Below, piece by piece: positions 1 through 11,900 of a stretch of 64,000 nucleotides of DNA. The notes below the pieces were generated by a model. That model did no database searches, was not told the origin of the DNA, and saw only the letters and a list, made by a program, of their open reading frames with translations. The DNA is from Populus alba (lineage: Eukaryota > Streptophyta > Magnoliopsida > Malpighiales > Salicaceae), in contig NC_133290.1 in NCBI RefSeq assembly GCF_005239225.2, positions 12,718,204-12,782,203 on the forward strand. Reading direction: 5' to 3'. A program made the position numbers and the translations under genes. Each line of letters opens with the position of its first letter. Position 1 is the first letter of the stretch.

Positions 1-442
1 AAAATTAGTTCGAGAAGGATCTCAAAGTGTTTTCCCTATAGAATTAGACATCAGGAATCTCCTATAAATATTTGAACTCGTTTCAATTAGTCAAATCTTA
101 TGTTATGGCTTTCTTTAGCCACAACCCTGGTTTGGTGTCATCAATTTTTTTTTTTAATGTTTAAACATGTTTTATTGATCCATAAAAATCTATGTCAAGT
201 CATTAACATAATTTGTTTATGACAGGCCTTTACCTGTGTGCTCAGATTCCATGATTTCGACAAGTCCAGCTACATCAATTTCTTTAGACTAAATAATATA
301 TTAAAGTTTTTTTTTTGCAATCTTTTAAAATATAAAAGGCTGGAAATAAAATTGTTCGTTACTTAGTTAGCACCTTGCAATTTTATTAATAGTAATTTTG
401 AGAAGCTTTTTAAAGGTCGACATGAGTTTCCATAACTTGTTT

Positions 443-860
443 CAGAGCATCTTCAATGGAGAAGCTAAATGAAAAGCTAAAATTAAAAAATTAATATTTT
501 AGCTTTTCTTTGCTTGTTTTACATACTCCAAGAGGAAAGTCAAACAAAACGCTAAAATGCATTTTCTCTCCCACAAATGTTATTTCTACATATCTCTTAA
601 AAGAGCCAAAACCAACAAAGTAGAGCCACTAAAAAAGTAAACCAATTAAATATAGCCATGTGGAAAAAAAATAACATCAAACTTATTAAAAAAATAATAA
701 AACACTTGTTTCTTCCATTCTAATATAAATGGCTCTTCAAATGACTTTTTTTCATTGGAATAGACATGGTAAAATAATATATATTTATATTATTTAAAAT
801 GCTATTTTATCAATTTAATTTTTCAAAATAGCATTTTGCATTTAAGATGCTATCAGAACT
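443..860. mobile_element. MITE-like AT-rich element (putative)
   Basis: The left edge reads GAGCATCTTCAATGG and the right edge, read on the opposite strand, gives TAGCATCTTAAATG, so the ends form imperfect terminal inverted repeats. The interior is AT-rich and noncoding, with the phrase AGCTAAA/TTTAGCTTTT repeated in both orientations. GAGCATCT(C/T)CAATGG ends are common in small non-autonomous plant DNA transposons. No clean target-site duplication was found, so both the family and the exact ends are uncertain. Confidence 0.35.
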
Positions 861-928
861 ATTTTGAGTTGAATGAAACAAGGAAAATATTGATGAAAAC
901 ACTTGGCTACTGTCCATACACAGTTTGT

Positions 929-954
929 AATATATATATATATATATATATATA
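929..954. repeat. (TA)n microsatellite
   Basis: About 13 uninterrupted TA units lie in intergenic DNA downstream of the KPL-like gene. The rest of 1-1590 outside this tract and the MITE-like stretch shows no gene. Confidence 0.9.
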
Positions 955-1591
955 AACATGTATGTACTAAAAGTCATTTATCACCGCTAATTTCTCTCAT
1001 GATTTTTAATTTTTTATTCTTTATGTTCTAGCTATGTCTTTTTATTTGTTTTATTTTGTTTAATATGTTTGTAAGTATTTAGAGTATATAGTTGAATATT
1101 GTTTTTAGTGAAGTTTTGAAAATTAGTGTTATTGTATATATTAATTTCAAGTCAATGTTTCCCTATTTTTTCACCTTTTTTTATTGTTGTAATATATTAA
1201 TAGGTAAATTATAAAAAAGAAATTCTAAGGTATCAAAGAATTACACAAACCATTTAAAATTTTGTCAGATGCCTTTCATATTTAATTAAATACCACAAAA
1301 CCCCTCTTATCTTGTATCTAAAATACTCTTCACATTTTTAAAATCATTCCATTTAGAATCAAGTGCTTATTAGATTAAAAAAAAAAAAGTGTTTTTGTAA
1401 TATCTTCGAAGTTTTAATGTTTTATAATTATGACACCTCAGAAAAATCGTTGTAATTTATCATAAAGTACTTGTATGTCTTTACTAATTTTACATAATGT
1501 CCTCCAAAATTGAGAATCCAAGAGATGCTTCATGTTAAAGAAAATTTTATACAATTGAGTTGAGTTTGTTTGTACATATTGCTATGTAATC

Positions 1592-4500
1592 TTATTTGAG
1601 GGTTTTCAGCCTGGGTTTCTTCTTCTTTCTGGGAATTCCTAGTTTAACACGCCCTCTGTTGGGCAGCTTTACTCCTCGTCGATGGCGCTGAAACAATTTC
1701 CACCAATGCTTATTGTCATGGCCATTTTGGGCACGACCTAAATGGCGTCCGATCCCGCCATTGGAAGGCTTTGATTTCTTTGAATGTTTAGAATGCTTCA
1801 TCAACCCTCTAACCAATGCACGAAAATGTCCAGCCTTCTGCTTCTTGTTACTTACCACTACAGATTTCCCGAACTTCTCAACTGCTTTTTTCTGATATGC
1901 CTTGTCATTATGCTTCAAGTCTTTGTTCTGAAACATCTTGTGCAAGTTCTTCCACATGGATTTGGTGGGGGCCTTCTCACCATCATTGTCATCATGATGA
2001 TGGTGGTGGTGGTGGTGGTGTTGGTGGTGGAAAATGAGTCCCAGCTTGTTTTTTAGCCCCCTGAGTCGTCCAGTTGCTTTCTTCTTATGGCTTGGTGATC
2101 TGTACCTCCTACTTGGTCCCTTTTCTCTAGGTGGAGGATCCCCACGCTCATAGTAATCTTCAGGGTCCTCATCGCTGCCTCTGCTGCTGCCTGTTGTCTG
2201 CTGCTGACTTGTCCAGCTGTAGGAAGAGTGAGGACTAGAGCTGGAGCTGGCTGTCTCGTATGACTCTATAGGTGAGCGAGGATTAGAGCTTGAGCTGGCT
2301 GTGGCATCTGACAATTCTGGTGAGTGAGGGTTAGAGCTAGAGCTAGCTCTCTCATCTGACAATTCCGGCAAGCGACCGTTTGAACTTGAGCTGGTTGTCT
2401 CATCTAACTCTTCTTGTGAGTCCACATAAGATCTCTTTGGGGTGATTCTATTGTGATGATCATCATAATCTAGCAGTGTTGGTCTTATAAATGTCGGACG
2501 AGGCAGGTTTCTTTTGTGAGATGGCACCATTGACCCTGCAGAAGGAGGTATTGATGGTACAGATGGTGTGGATTTTTTCTCCGGTCGAGCCAAAGGATTC
2601 CGCAATGGAGTGTCTTGCAGAACCTTCATACTATGCATCGAGGACTTCTTGACCACATAACCCTGACTCGGGGGAACCTGTAACCCACTAACATACTGAC
2701 ATGTTTGGTAGTTCTTCTGACTTGATGCTCGATTGAGTGACTCAATTCTCTCAACAATTCCCCTCACATTCTGTCTCTCTGCACGGTTTGTTTCTCCCAT
2801 TGCAACTGAACCATCCCCATTTTGTCTCTTAGGACAACTCATGTCACCCACTGCAACTGCACCATCCCTTTGTATCGACTGCATTTCAGTTCTTATCGAG
2901 TTGTCCGCCACGGACAAATTGTGGACAAAAGCTGCGTTGTTAGCTTTAAGTGAATCTGCATTTTCACCATAAAGCTGCAACGATGAGGAGGGCATTCCAG
3001 ATTCACTAAATTTCATTGCACTTGCAACTTCTTTAAGGAAATTACTTTCTGAATCCTCTCGATGCTTATCAATTTTACCAGACAAAAATTCAGGTCCTAG
3101 TTTAACAAACTTAGAACACAATGAACTTGAGGCCCAAGAAGCGGAACTTGTAACACTTGGTTGACATTGAATTTCAGAATTTCTTTTCCGTCTTGGCTCT
3201 TCACTGAAAATCACTGCTGATTTGAGACCCTTCGATTTTAGCTCATGCGATCCTTTTGGATTCCCATTAATCCAAGAAGCCTCATCATGGTGCTGATCTC
3301 TTTCATTACCATCTTTATTTAAATTATTGTCCGAGTTCCGCTGCTTCATGCTGCTTTGCTTACAAACACGACAGAATTTTTTTCTACCTTCAGGTTTGTT
3401 TAATGAGACACTGAATTTGGAATGCTCTGACCCTGAATCCTGAGGTGTTGGCTTAATAAGTGATTGCTCATTTTCCCATGCACTGTTTACACATAAATTT
3501 GTCTTAGCATTTGAGCTCTGAATGGTACTTGGAGAAGCATTCTCTGCATCGGGTGAAACAGGAGGTTCTGGATATGGCATGGTCTTGGGCTGCACTGATT
3601 GAGAGGAGTAGGGTGTGTTAGACACACCTAATTGTGCTGCCACTATGATCTGTGATTTCAAAACATCAAACAAAGTCAGATGGCAACTATTGGAATTACC
3701 TGGATGTTATTTTTCCATACCAAATTTGCAACAGGGAGCACTCAAACTCAACTAGCTAAGGTTTCATTTTGAAACTGTTGTGTTTACATATCAGAAAACT
3801 AAACTTGCTGCAAGTAACTTCAATCCATATATGCAGGGACTTCCTTTTTATTACCTTTATTTACCTTAATAAGCAATTCTTAACATTTCATGTAGCCTTG
3901 AAAAGCATAATTGATGTCCAATTTTCTCTGTATCACCAAAGCTGTAGTTCATTTGACAGAAAGCACAAAATTGACAAAATCTACCTTTGAATAAGCCAAT
4001 AAAGCCTTCTCTGTAGCAGCATCTAGCAGATTCTTCAAAAGCACTCGTGCTCTCTCATCCAACTGTTCAAAAGCAGACATTAGCAAAACACAAACTAATA
4101 TTTATCATTTCCTTCGTTCTCTTTGCCGACCGTTCGAAAGAAATACCAGAGACTAAATACTGACAATGCAACCACTAGAGAGAAAAGTGAAGCACCTCAT
4201 GAAAAACAAGTTACATAGAGTATGAGGGACGAGAGAAAAGGCAGCAGTGCCATAAGTCTTGATTGGCATCCAAGAATAGCTTAAATAGAATTTCACAATA
4301 CCACAGTATTCAACTAATCAATCGCAGAGCTGCAGAGAATCTAGTCGCTTCAAATGCATACTCTTTTCTATACATTCTAAATACCACAGTGATTAGCTTA
4401 ATCGCAGAGTTTATAGTTGCTAAGTACAAACTTCAGGGGACCATCCCTAATTTGATTTCTTCCTTTCTATGCATTCTCTAAAGAATTTGTACATTTAACT

Positions 4501-5027
4501 CTTTGAATCTAGGAAAAGGACAACCATATATTTTAAGACAATGGCAATGAAATCCACAATCAACTTGCAGTTTGTCACAGCAGGGCATATCACCATCAAT
4601 CCCTTGCTAATCCCTTTTTACAGTTGATTCCTATGATGGAAGTTGCTCTAGTTAATTTTATCACATATCCAATGTTGTGTTTTATTTGTTTTCATATATC
4701 TTCACGCAGTGCCCTTGTGTGCAAGAGAGTGTGGTTCTGTGTGCATCAACAAATGCTCTACGAAATCGAGAGACTGGAACTTGAGGTCCTGAACAGTAAG
4801 GACAATAAGAATAATTAAAGGAAGAGAGCAATAAAAGGATTTGATGACCCCACAGAAATAGGCATTTCTCGCATATACAACAATCAGGAGCAGAAATGAA
4901 AACTCAGCAAGGTTGTTTAGAGAAAACTTACAAAGCCTGCCATTTGCACACCATCTGGACTACCTTGGAGGAGTCCATATAATTTTCTCAAGGAACAGAT
5001 ATCAGAATGCACATCTTCAAGTTCCAT
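1592..5027 (-). CDS. KPL: KOKOPELLI-like basic, Ser/His-rich protein (743 aa)
   Basis: Three coding exons on the minus strand: 5027-4932, 4062-3985 and 3649-1592, all phase 0, giving 743 residues. The ATG at 5027 directly follows an AG acceptor; an upstream noncoding exon ends with a GTAAG donor at 6301. The N-terminus (about residues 1-58) is a predicted helical segment containing SLRKLYGLLQG and then VLLKNLLDAATEKALLAYSK. The middle is long, low-complexity and polar. Residues about 475-537 hold four copies of a 17-18 residue repeat built on ASSSSNPHSPELSD. A run of about ten histidines follows near residue 605, and the C-terminal 180 residues are very basic and end in PRKKKKPRLKTLK. No enzyme domain is visible. 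The KPL assignment rests on the N-terminal pattern and on remembered Arabidopsis synteny, so the gene structure is secure and the name moderate. The protein is probably nuclear, judging by its basic tail (inference). Confidence 0.8.
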
Positions 5028-6300
5028 CTGTTTACATTAACAGTCTGCAAAAGCAGCATTAGAACAAAATTCAACATCTAGTACTTGCCAGGAAAAAAAG
5101 AAAAGAAAAACTTTGACATGCTTATAAACTTCCCCCAAGTTCTTCTCCCAGAAAGACGATTGAAGAGAGTTTGATTTTAGAGTGAGAGAGTCTGCTACTT
5201 TGTGTAACTGTCACATCGGCAGTTCATAGATTTTATTTTACGGGCTAGGAAGTTGTCAAAACTTAAGATTTTCTCCTCAGATTTAATTAGAAATTGAATG
5301 TTTCAACAAAACAAACTTGCGAAACCCAAACAGTGTCGCAGAAGTAACAAATGTGCTGGCGAGGCTAGTCAAATTCTAGCTCCAACAGATACTCAAACAC
5401 AAGCTAAACGATGACTACCATTTACTGTAATCCTCTCTTAAATTTGAAACTATCCCTAGAAGAAAAGGATTTCTCTAACATAATGAATTCAAAAGCTAAC
5501 TTCTATGTCTAAGGTAAAGAAGCATAAATGCTCCTGTCTTAAGAGGGTAATTAGTCTTAAAACTTCCCTAAATATAAGATTATTCTCACAGAAAAATTGT
5601 CGATCGGCATCAGGGTCACATCGACTATTCATACAAGGTAAAAAATGATGAATACATTTGAACCAACTTATTTTTAAACACATTTGAACTGCCAATTTCC
5701 AGGATACTCTAATTGTTTGAGAGTAATTTGTACCAACAAGCAATTCGATATCATCTAATAAAAATGAAGTGGATAAAGTAGTGCCTAGCCTGATTGATAC
5801 CTACAAATGATCCTAAAATTATTGATTCTCCAGTGAGTATAAAGGGTTCAAATCCTTGCAAAATACCATTAATTATCTTCACATATTGAAAATACCAACA
5901 ATTGGTTCCTTGAATGATTATATTAGATTTGATACACATACATGCTGCAAAGAAATTTCCCTTCAATTATCTAAACGCAAAAAAATAAACAGTGATAATA
6001 ACATTAATAAACACCGCCATCAATTCCAAACAAGAAACCATGAGAGAATAAAAGAAAAAAACAGACACAATGTTCATATACTCATCGAAGAAACCAAATA
6101 ACATCATAATAAGTAGATTTCAAGAAAGGGGGAATGTATAGACACCAGCATTATTGGATTCTGGTAATCAATGTATGCACCACAAAAAAAAAAAAAAAAA
6201 AAAAAAAACCTATGGAATGCATATGCATTTGTTGTTGTGATTACAACTCTGATATGCAAACAAGGAAGTAAAAGGAGGGAGGAGGAAGAAGAGGGCTTAC

Positions 6301-6420
6301 ATTTAAGAGCAGGGAAGGGAGTAGTTCTTTGGCTTTGAAATGGTTTCGCTCTTTCCACTGCTTCTTTCCTTTTGTTTTGGAATTTTCAGTGCTGTTGGCG
6401 GTTACTTGGACTTGTCCGGT
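6301..6420 (-). other. Probable noncoding 5' exon of the KPL-like gene
   Basis: On the minus strand the sequence CTTAAAT|GTAAGCC is a strong splice donor. It would join directly to the acceptor CAG|ATGGAAC at 5027, placing the start codon at the first base of the next exon and leaving a roughly 1.27-kb 5'-UTR intron. The exon has no long in-frame ATG reading. The upstream boundary is approximate. A purine-rich (minus-strand) tract follows near 6430-6470. Confidence 0.5.
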
Positions 6421-6799
6421 TTGATTCTCTTAACGTCTTTTCGTTTTTTCTTTTCTTTTCTTCTCCTCTAGGCCATTTTATCAGCAAAACAAGAGCAAAT
6501 TATTATTTAATCCTCGGGTTTTTAGCGAAATGATTCGTTAGTTTCTCTGATTTTAAAATTAGCATCACATATTTATTTCTTTATATCCTGTTGTAACTTA
6601 TTTCATATGGGTTAGATAAATTTCTTTTTAAAAGTTTGAAAAAATATTTAAATATTACTAATGTATTTTTAAGAAAGAAAAGACAATAAATCATGTAAAG
6701 ATTAATCAGATGTAATTTGTTTAACTTAGCAAATTCAAAAGCGATCAAGATAGAAAAATTTCAAAATGATATTTTTATTTAAATATTAAAACGATATAT

Positions 6800-7412
6800 T
6801 GAATCGACTCGAGTCAATTTAAGTTAATATATAAAATTCATGAACTGGATTATAAGGCCATAATAATTTTATAAAAAACAAATCAAAAAACATATTGAAG
6901 CCAAATTCTCAATTAATGAAGAATAAAATTAAAAGGAATCAATTAAAATGAGGGGAAAAAATATTCAAGTCAACCTATGATAACCTGTCAAACCTAGATT
7001 ATGATATCGAAATAACCCAATATACAACAAATTAAAATGATATAAAATTCAGTTCTCAATCAATTCAATATTAAATGATGAAATTATATATAAAAAAACA
7101 ATTAAAAATATGATAGAAAAAAGATCCAAGTTAACTTAGTTTAACTCGTCAAACTTTTAACTTTGAGCATAAGACTAAAATAATCTCTTAGAAAGCAAAT
7201 CAAAATAAATTATGAAGTTTAATTATCAGCCCAAATGGTGAGGAATGAAATTGAAATACAAATTCAATTATAAAAAAAAAAAAAATGACCTAATCAAAAA
7301 CCTATGAATCGGGTTATGAAACAGTGATAATCTCATAAAAAAACAAATTAGAATAAATTATGAAATTCAATCTCTAATAAATTTAATATTAAATGATGAA
7401 GTTAAAAAAAAA
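6800..7412. repeat. Degenerate tandem array, about 150-bp unit, 4 copies
   Basis: The phrase AATTAAAATAAATTATGAA followed by TTCAATCTC..AATTTAATATTAAATGATGAA(G/A)TT recurs at about 6881, 7030, 7199 and 7346, spaced 148-169 bp. Each unit also contains a GTCAACCTATGA/GTTAACTCGTCAAAC-type phrase. There are no open reading frames. The array lies between the KPL-like and CBSCBSPB genes. Confidence 0.75.
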
Positions 7413-7865
7413 CTATAAAAACAAAAACTAAAAACTAAAAATATTGTTTCAATTGTGAGGAGGGGAATAGTGATTTTCCCTCCTCGGTTAGTTCTTGTTA
7501 ATGTCAATTGTCATTTATAAAGTGTAAAGTAGTCACCAATTTATAAAATCGAAGAAAAAAAGAACTAGAAGGGGCGGGTTTTGGGAAAAGAGGGGTAAAG
7601 GAAAGACTAGTTTCCTTGCCATTTTTGCTTTCTAAAGTTCATGGTTAAGAGGTAAGGAACATTAAACAAAGCTTAATTTTGAGTTTTAGCATGATTTTAT
7701 TGTGTTAGGAGATGTTTTGTATTATTGAAAAGTTAGATTAGAGAAATTGATTGTGTTTATGACTTTTTCAATACTTGAAACATGATTATTATAGCATTTT
7801 AATATTGAATAAAGCATCATATTACGAGTACATGATTTTTGGATGATGAAATAAATAAATAAAAA

Positions 7866-8535
7866 GAAATCAAGGAGAATCTAAAATTTGATTAGTCATT
7901 CCTAGATATTAATACTTCCCGCAAACTTTATTAGTCATTCCTAGAATTAAAAAACTAATACTATTAATAGAATTTATTAATATCAATATAACCTAAGATT
8001 TAATTAGTCGTTTCTAGAATTAGAAGATTAATAATATCAATATGATCTATTAATATCAAAACTAGTTGTTCTTGAAATTAAAAAACTATTAATATCAGTA
8101 GAATTTGTTAATATTAGCTCACAGCTTCTCCTTCTATGAGAACTGAAGTGGTGAGGGCAATCTTCCAGACCCCGGCTAGATTCTATCCTTTTCACACCCT
8201 GCCCGGGTTCGGCTTCTCAGCTTTCTCATTGGCTTATTCACCCCTCACGTCTCGATGTTCTCACAAAGAGAGAATCGACTAGAATTGAAAGACTAATAAT
8301 ATCTACATTACCTAAAATTTAGTTAATCATTACCAGAATCGACTAGAATTAAAAGAATAATGATATCAATATGATTTATTGATATCAACACTTTTCAAAA
8401 CTTGATTAATTATTCTTAAAATTGAAAGACTAATAATATTAATATCACCATTAGCTGAGATTTGATTATTTGTTCCTGAAATTGAAAACTAACGATATTG
8501 ATATTGGCGTTACCCAGACAAGAAGTTTTATTAAC
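7866..8535. repeat. Degenerate tandem array (TTAGTCATTCCTAGAATT family)
   Basis: Units built on GATT(A/T)AGTC(A/G)TTCCTAGAATT, followed by AAAAGACTAATAATATCAATATGATTTATTAATATCAA, recur about eight times at roughly 60-80 bp spacing. The array is interrupted near 8115-8272 by a GC-richer segment of different character. The remaining sequence up to 8950 is AT-rich and shows no gene beyond the 3' flank of CBSCBSPB. Confidence 0.75.
8115..8272. other. GC-richer insertion inside the tandem array
   Basis: About 160 bp with roughly balanced base composition (for example GACCCCGGCTAG and CCTGCCCGGGTTCGG) sit inside DNA that is otherwise about three-quarters A/T. Short inverted repeats TGAGAAC (8137) and GTTCTCA (8257) lie near the two edges. 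It could be a small terminal-repeat or MITE insertion. It has no reading frame and was not recognised. Confidence 0.5.
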
Positions 8536-8951
8536 CCTTTTTAAGTACTTTGATACTGTTGCAGCAGCAACAAATAAAGAGAAACTTTCCTCTCCTTTTT
8601 TTTTTTTTAATTCGGTTAGGTAACAGGAACTCGATAAAACAATGTTTGTAGGTAACTCAATACAGGATCTAGCTTTTGTTTCAACTGTTTATTGCAGTAA
8701 ACTTGGCATTTTCATCAGGATAGAATGATATTTATATACCTACCCAATCATCACGTTAGTGCTTCGGTGTACCCAGCATTTTTAGTTAATAGACAAGACA
8801 ACAGTTACACCTCTTTCTGATGGAACAATTAGGCTTAGCCTTCTATTTTCCTTCAATCTCTGGCCAACAAATATCTTCAAATGTTGGTAGAACCCCCAGT
8901 GGGTCAACTTCAAAATCTCAAGAGTGTTCTTCATTTGGACACAACAAAATT

Positions 8952-11900
8952 TCACATTTTAGAGCGCTTCAAGTAAGCAACAACAGCAACGCCTGCTAAA
9001 ACGACACCAGCTACAAAGATACCAGAGCGGAAAGACACCAATCCAATTCTCTGGGTGGCAGTTGTAGTTGTATCCAATGGTGATGTTGTTTCATTGCTTG
9101 GATCATGATAGTCAAGATGCAACCTTAAAACCTGAGATTGAGAGAGGTTTAGTACACACAAAATTACAAGTTAAGAATATATCATGCAAGCATATCATAC
9201 AATTTCAAATAGAAAAATAACGGTAACGTTAGTGCCATCACCTACAAAAGGCCAAAGAAAACAGAATCATTTTAAAAACCATAATAGCGGATAACAAAGA
9301 CACATCTTCAATATTTTTCCAATAAATAGGATTTTCAAAATCATCGAAGCATATCATGATAAGTGTTAATGAATCCTTTCCCAAACAATACAGACTCAGC
9401 ATGCCATACAGATGTCATTTCCCAAACAATATAGCCTCATCAAAGTCCGAACTCCAACCATACAGACTCAGCATACCAAACAATATGCTCACACATGAAT
9501 CCTTTCCCAGATGTCATTTAAAACCTAATCCATGGTCCTATACCTTTTAAAATCTTCATATTGTAACTTTGTGGCGGCATACCAAACACGGGCTGTCTAT
9601 TACAATTACACCACTCATCACAATATGTTGACAAAATGACAAAGGGACTCCTATGTTATAAACAAAATGCATTGAAATGTCATCAAACATAAGGATTCCC
9701 ATGACATCCCTCATATTTATAGAAGAGGAGCTCTTGTACTTGGCAATAAACAGTTGAAACAAAAATTTATTTTCCTAGTGTCGAACATGTATGCATACAA
9801 GATATCCATAGTTGTTATATGTACACATTAAACACACTGACTTTTTTTTACTAAAAAAGCTCAACATTTTTTTTCTTTTCAATCTACAATTATGGAGGTT
9901 AACAGAAGAAGAGGGAAAGAGGGAAGAGCAAGACATAAGATATTGTGGATGGAAATAGTACAAACGGATTTAAAATCTCTCAATATTGAGGTAAATTTGA
10001 TTTATGATCAAGAAGAATGGCGTAGAAGGATCCATATAGGCAACCCAACTAGTTTGGGATTGAGGATTTTGTTGTTGTTGTTTGTTTGTTGTTGTAATCT
10101 ACAACATAATGGGTGTTTGGCACTGCAGTGGCAGTGGAAAAAACACCTGGACATAGAGCTGTGCTACTTCGAAAAAAATTCTCAAATGTATTATTCAACT
10201 AAAATCCATACACAGATCCACATAAAATAAAATCAAAGCATTACCTTCAGTCCCACTGATCTAGCATGGCTGACAGCACCAATGAGGTCACCATCAGTTG
10301 CAAGCAAAACTTTATCACCATCATCATCTTCATACTGTAAAAAAGAAATTGAAATATGCTAAATAAGTCAAGAAGTTATTAATAGAGAACACAAATTGCA
10401 TGTGTATAATTATAAGCCCATCTTACCAAAAGTTGGGGTCGATCTTGCTCGTTTTCAGCGCCAATCCTTTGCAATACAGTGGAAAGAAGCTCATCTAAAT
10501 TCTCAGTGCCTGAAAAAAAGTAAAGGCAATATAAAACTTTACTTTTGGGTTTGACTGGATAACTTTTACAAGATATATTCATCAAAAAAATGAACCAGTT
10601 GTTTTAACCCTTCTATAATAAAATAATAAAAAAAAGGTAGAAAGTTGCTTCCTTTTTTTATTATTTTGCTTTAAGCTTCTGTCCACAATTTCTTAGTATA
10701 TATCAAAGAATCATTCCACACTGTGCCTATAGTTTGTGTACAATGGTATAATACAAATTTTATTTTGTTCAGAAACAAGGCATTCTCAGAAACAGTCATC
10801 AATCACCACTTACAGCAATTGAGTCGATGTATGCGGCCCTTTAGATCCTCAAATTTGAAGGCAAATGAATTTCCAAGACCAAGTGATGGGTACCTTCCAA
10901 GTTCTGCCCCGTCTGATGCCATTAGTGCAGACATTTCACTGAAATCAACACCCTATAGGTTTAGTTACAGAACCAACTAAGTACCAAGGTAAAGTCAAAG
11001 TATGACAGCATTAGGAAGACCTTTGGGTGTCATAATCATCTGGTGGTTCCAAAGCAAGAGCAGAATCCCAGAACTTTTGCATCATTGTGCTGGCTGCATC
11101 ATTAACAGCTCCAGAGCTACTTTCAACCTTGTAAAATTTCAAATTGGCCAGTTAAGTGTTTGACAGAATGAAAATATAATATAACATAAGAAAAATGGCA
11201 GTAAGACTAATCTGTGCTTCAGTAGCATCTCTAAATAAGCAAATTTATCTTATTTATAAAATTCATTTAGCAGTTATAGCATGAGAATGGCTTTATCCAG
11301 TAAACAATTTCATTTTGAGCAATACAAGCAGCATGTGTTGGCATTGGTTCGACCCAGGTCATGTTAGGGATTACAGTGGTGCAGTACCCAACACCATCAA
11401 AGACACTTGCAGATGTTCAACCATCCAGTGCCAAGTGAAATGAACCAAAAAATAGGGACTGATGAAGGTTCAAGTGTAGAAATGCAAGAGATTCTTGCTA
11501 GAATGTCCATAAGATTAAAAATGCATACGAAGGAGAAGAATCGGTAAGTAGCTGTATTAATGTTAACGCACTTCACAATGTCAGGCTGTAACCATGAGCT
11601 TAATAAGCAAACAATCAAGATGCTCAACAAAGAGCCAAGCTATACAACAAAACAGTGGCATGGTCACTAAGACATGGTTGTCAACTACATTCCACAGCCT
11701 AGTGCTCAAGAGTTGGTAAACATGTCTTAAAATCTCAAAAATGCTCCATCCCCACTGAAAATACATACGATTACTACAAGCTGTATAAGAAATGAAGGTT
11801 ACCATGGAAATTGCTGCGTGAGTTATCTGCAGAACATCTACGCATGCAGCAGCAGACCCATCTGCACAAAAGATGTTAATTAGATAACTTGTAAAAAAAA

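Noticed and set aside
1713..2056. Plus-strand open frames across the poly-His region of the KPL-like gene
   Set aside because: They are shadows of the minus-strand coding exon, created by its GTG/ATG-complement codons. They have no splice or start context of their own.
3650..3673. Extension of KPL-like exon 3 to an upstream TTG start
   Set aside because: These bases are the intron end ending in CAG. The exon starts at 3649 and joins exon 2 in phase (AYSK-IIVAAQ).
6104..6358. Minus-strand frame overlapping the KPL-like first exon
   Set aside because: It starts at a non-ATG codon and runs through the splice donor at 6301 into intron. The exon is better read as 5' UTR.
8115..8272. Organellar DNA insert (NUPT/NUMT)
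   Set aside because: Considered because of the higher GC content, but no chloroplast or mitochondrial gene was recognised. It is left as an unassigned insert.
10096..10230. Continuation of the LINE reading frame past the TTG tail
   Set aside because: The frame stays open by chance beyond the 3' target duplication. The sequence after 10104 is ordinary intron.
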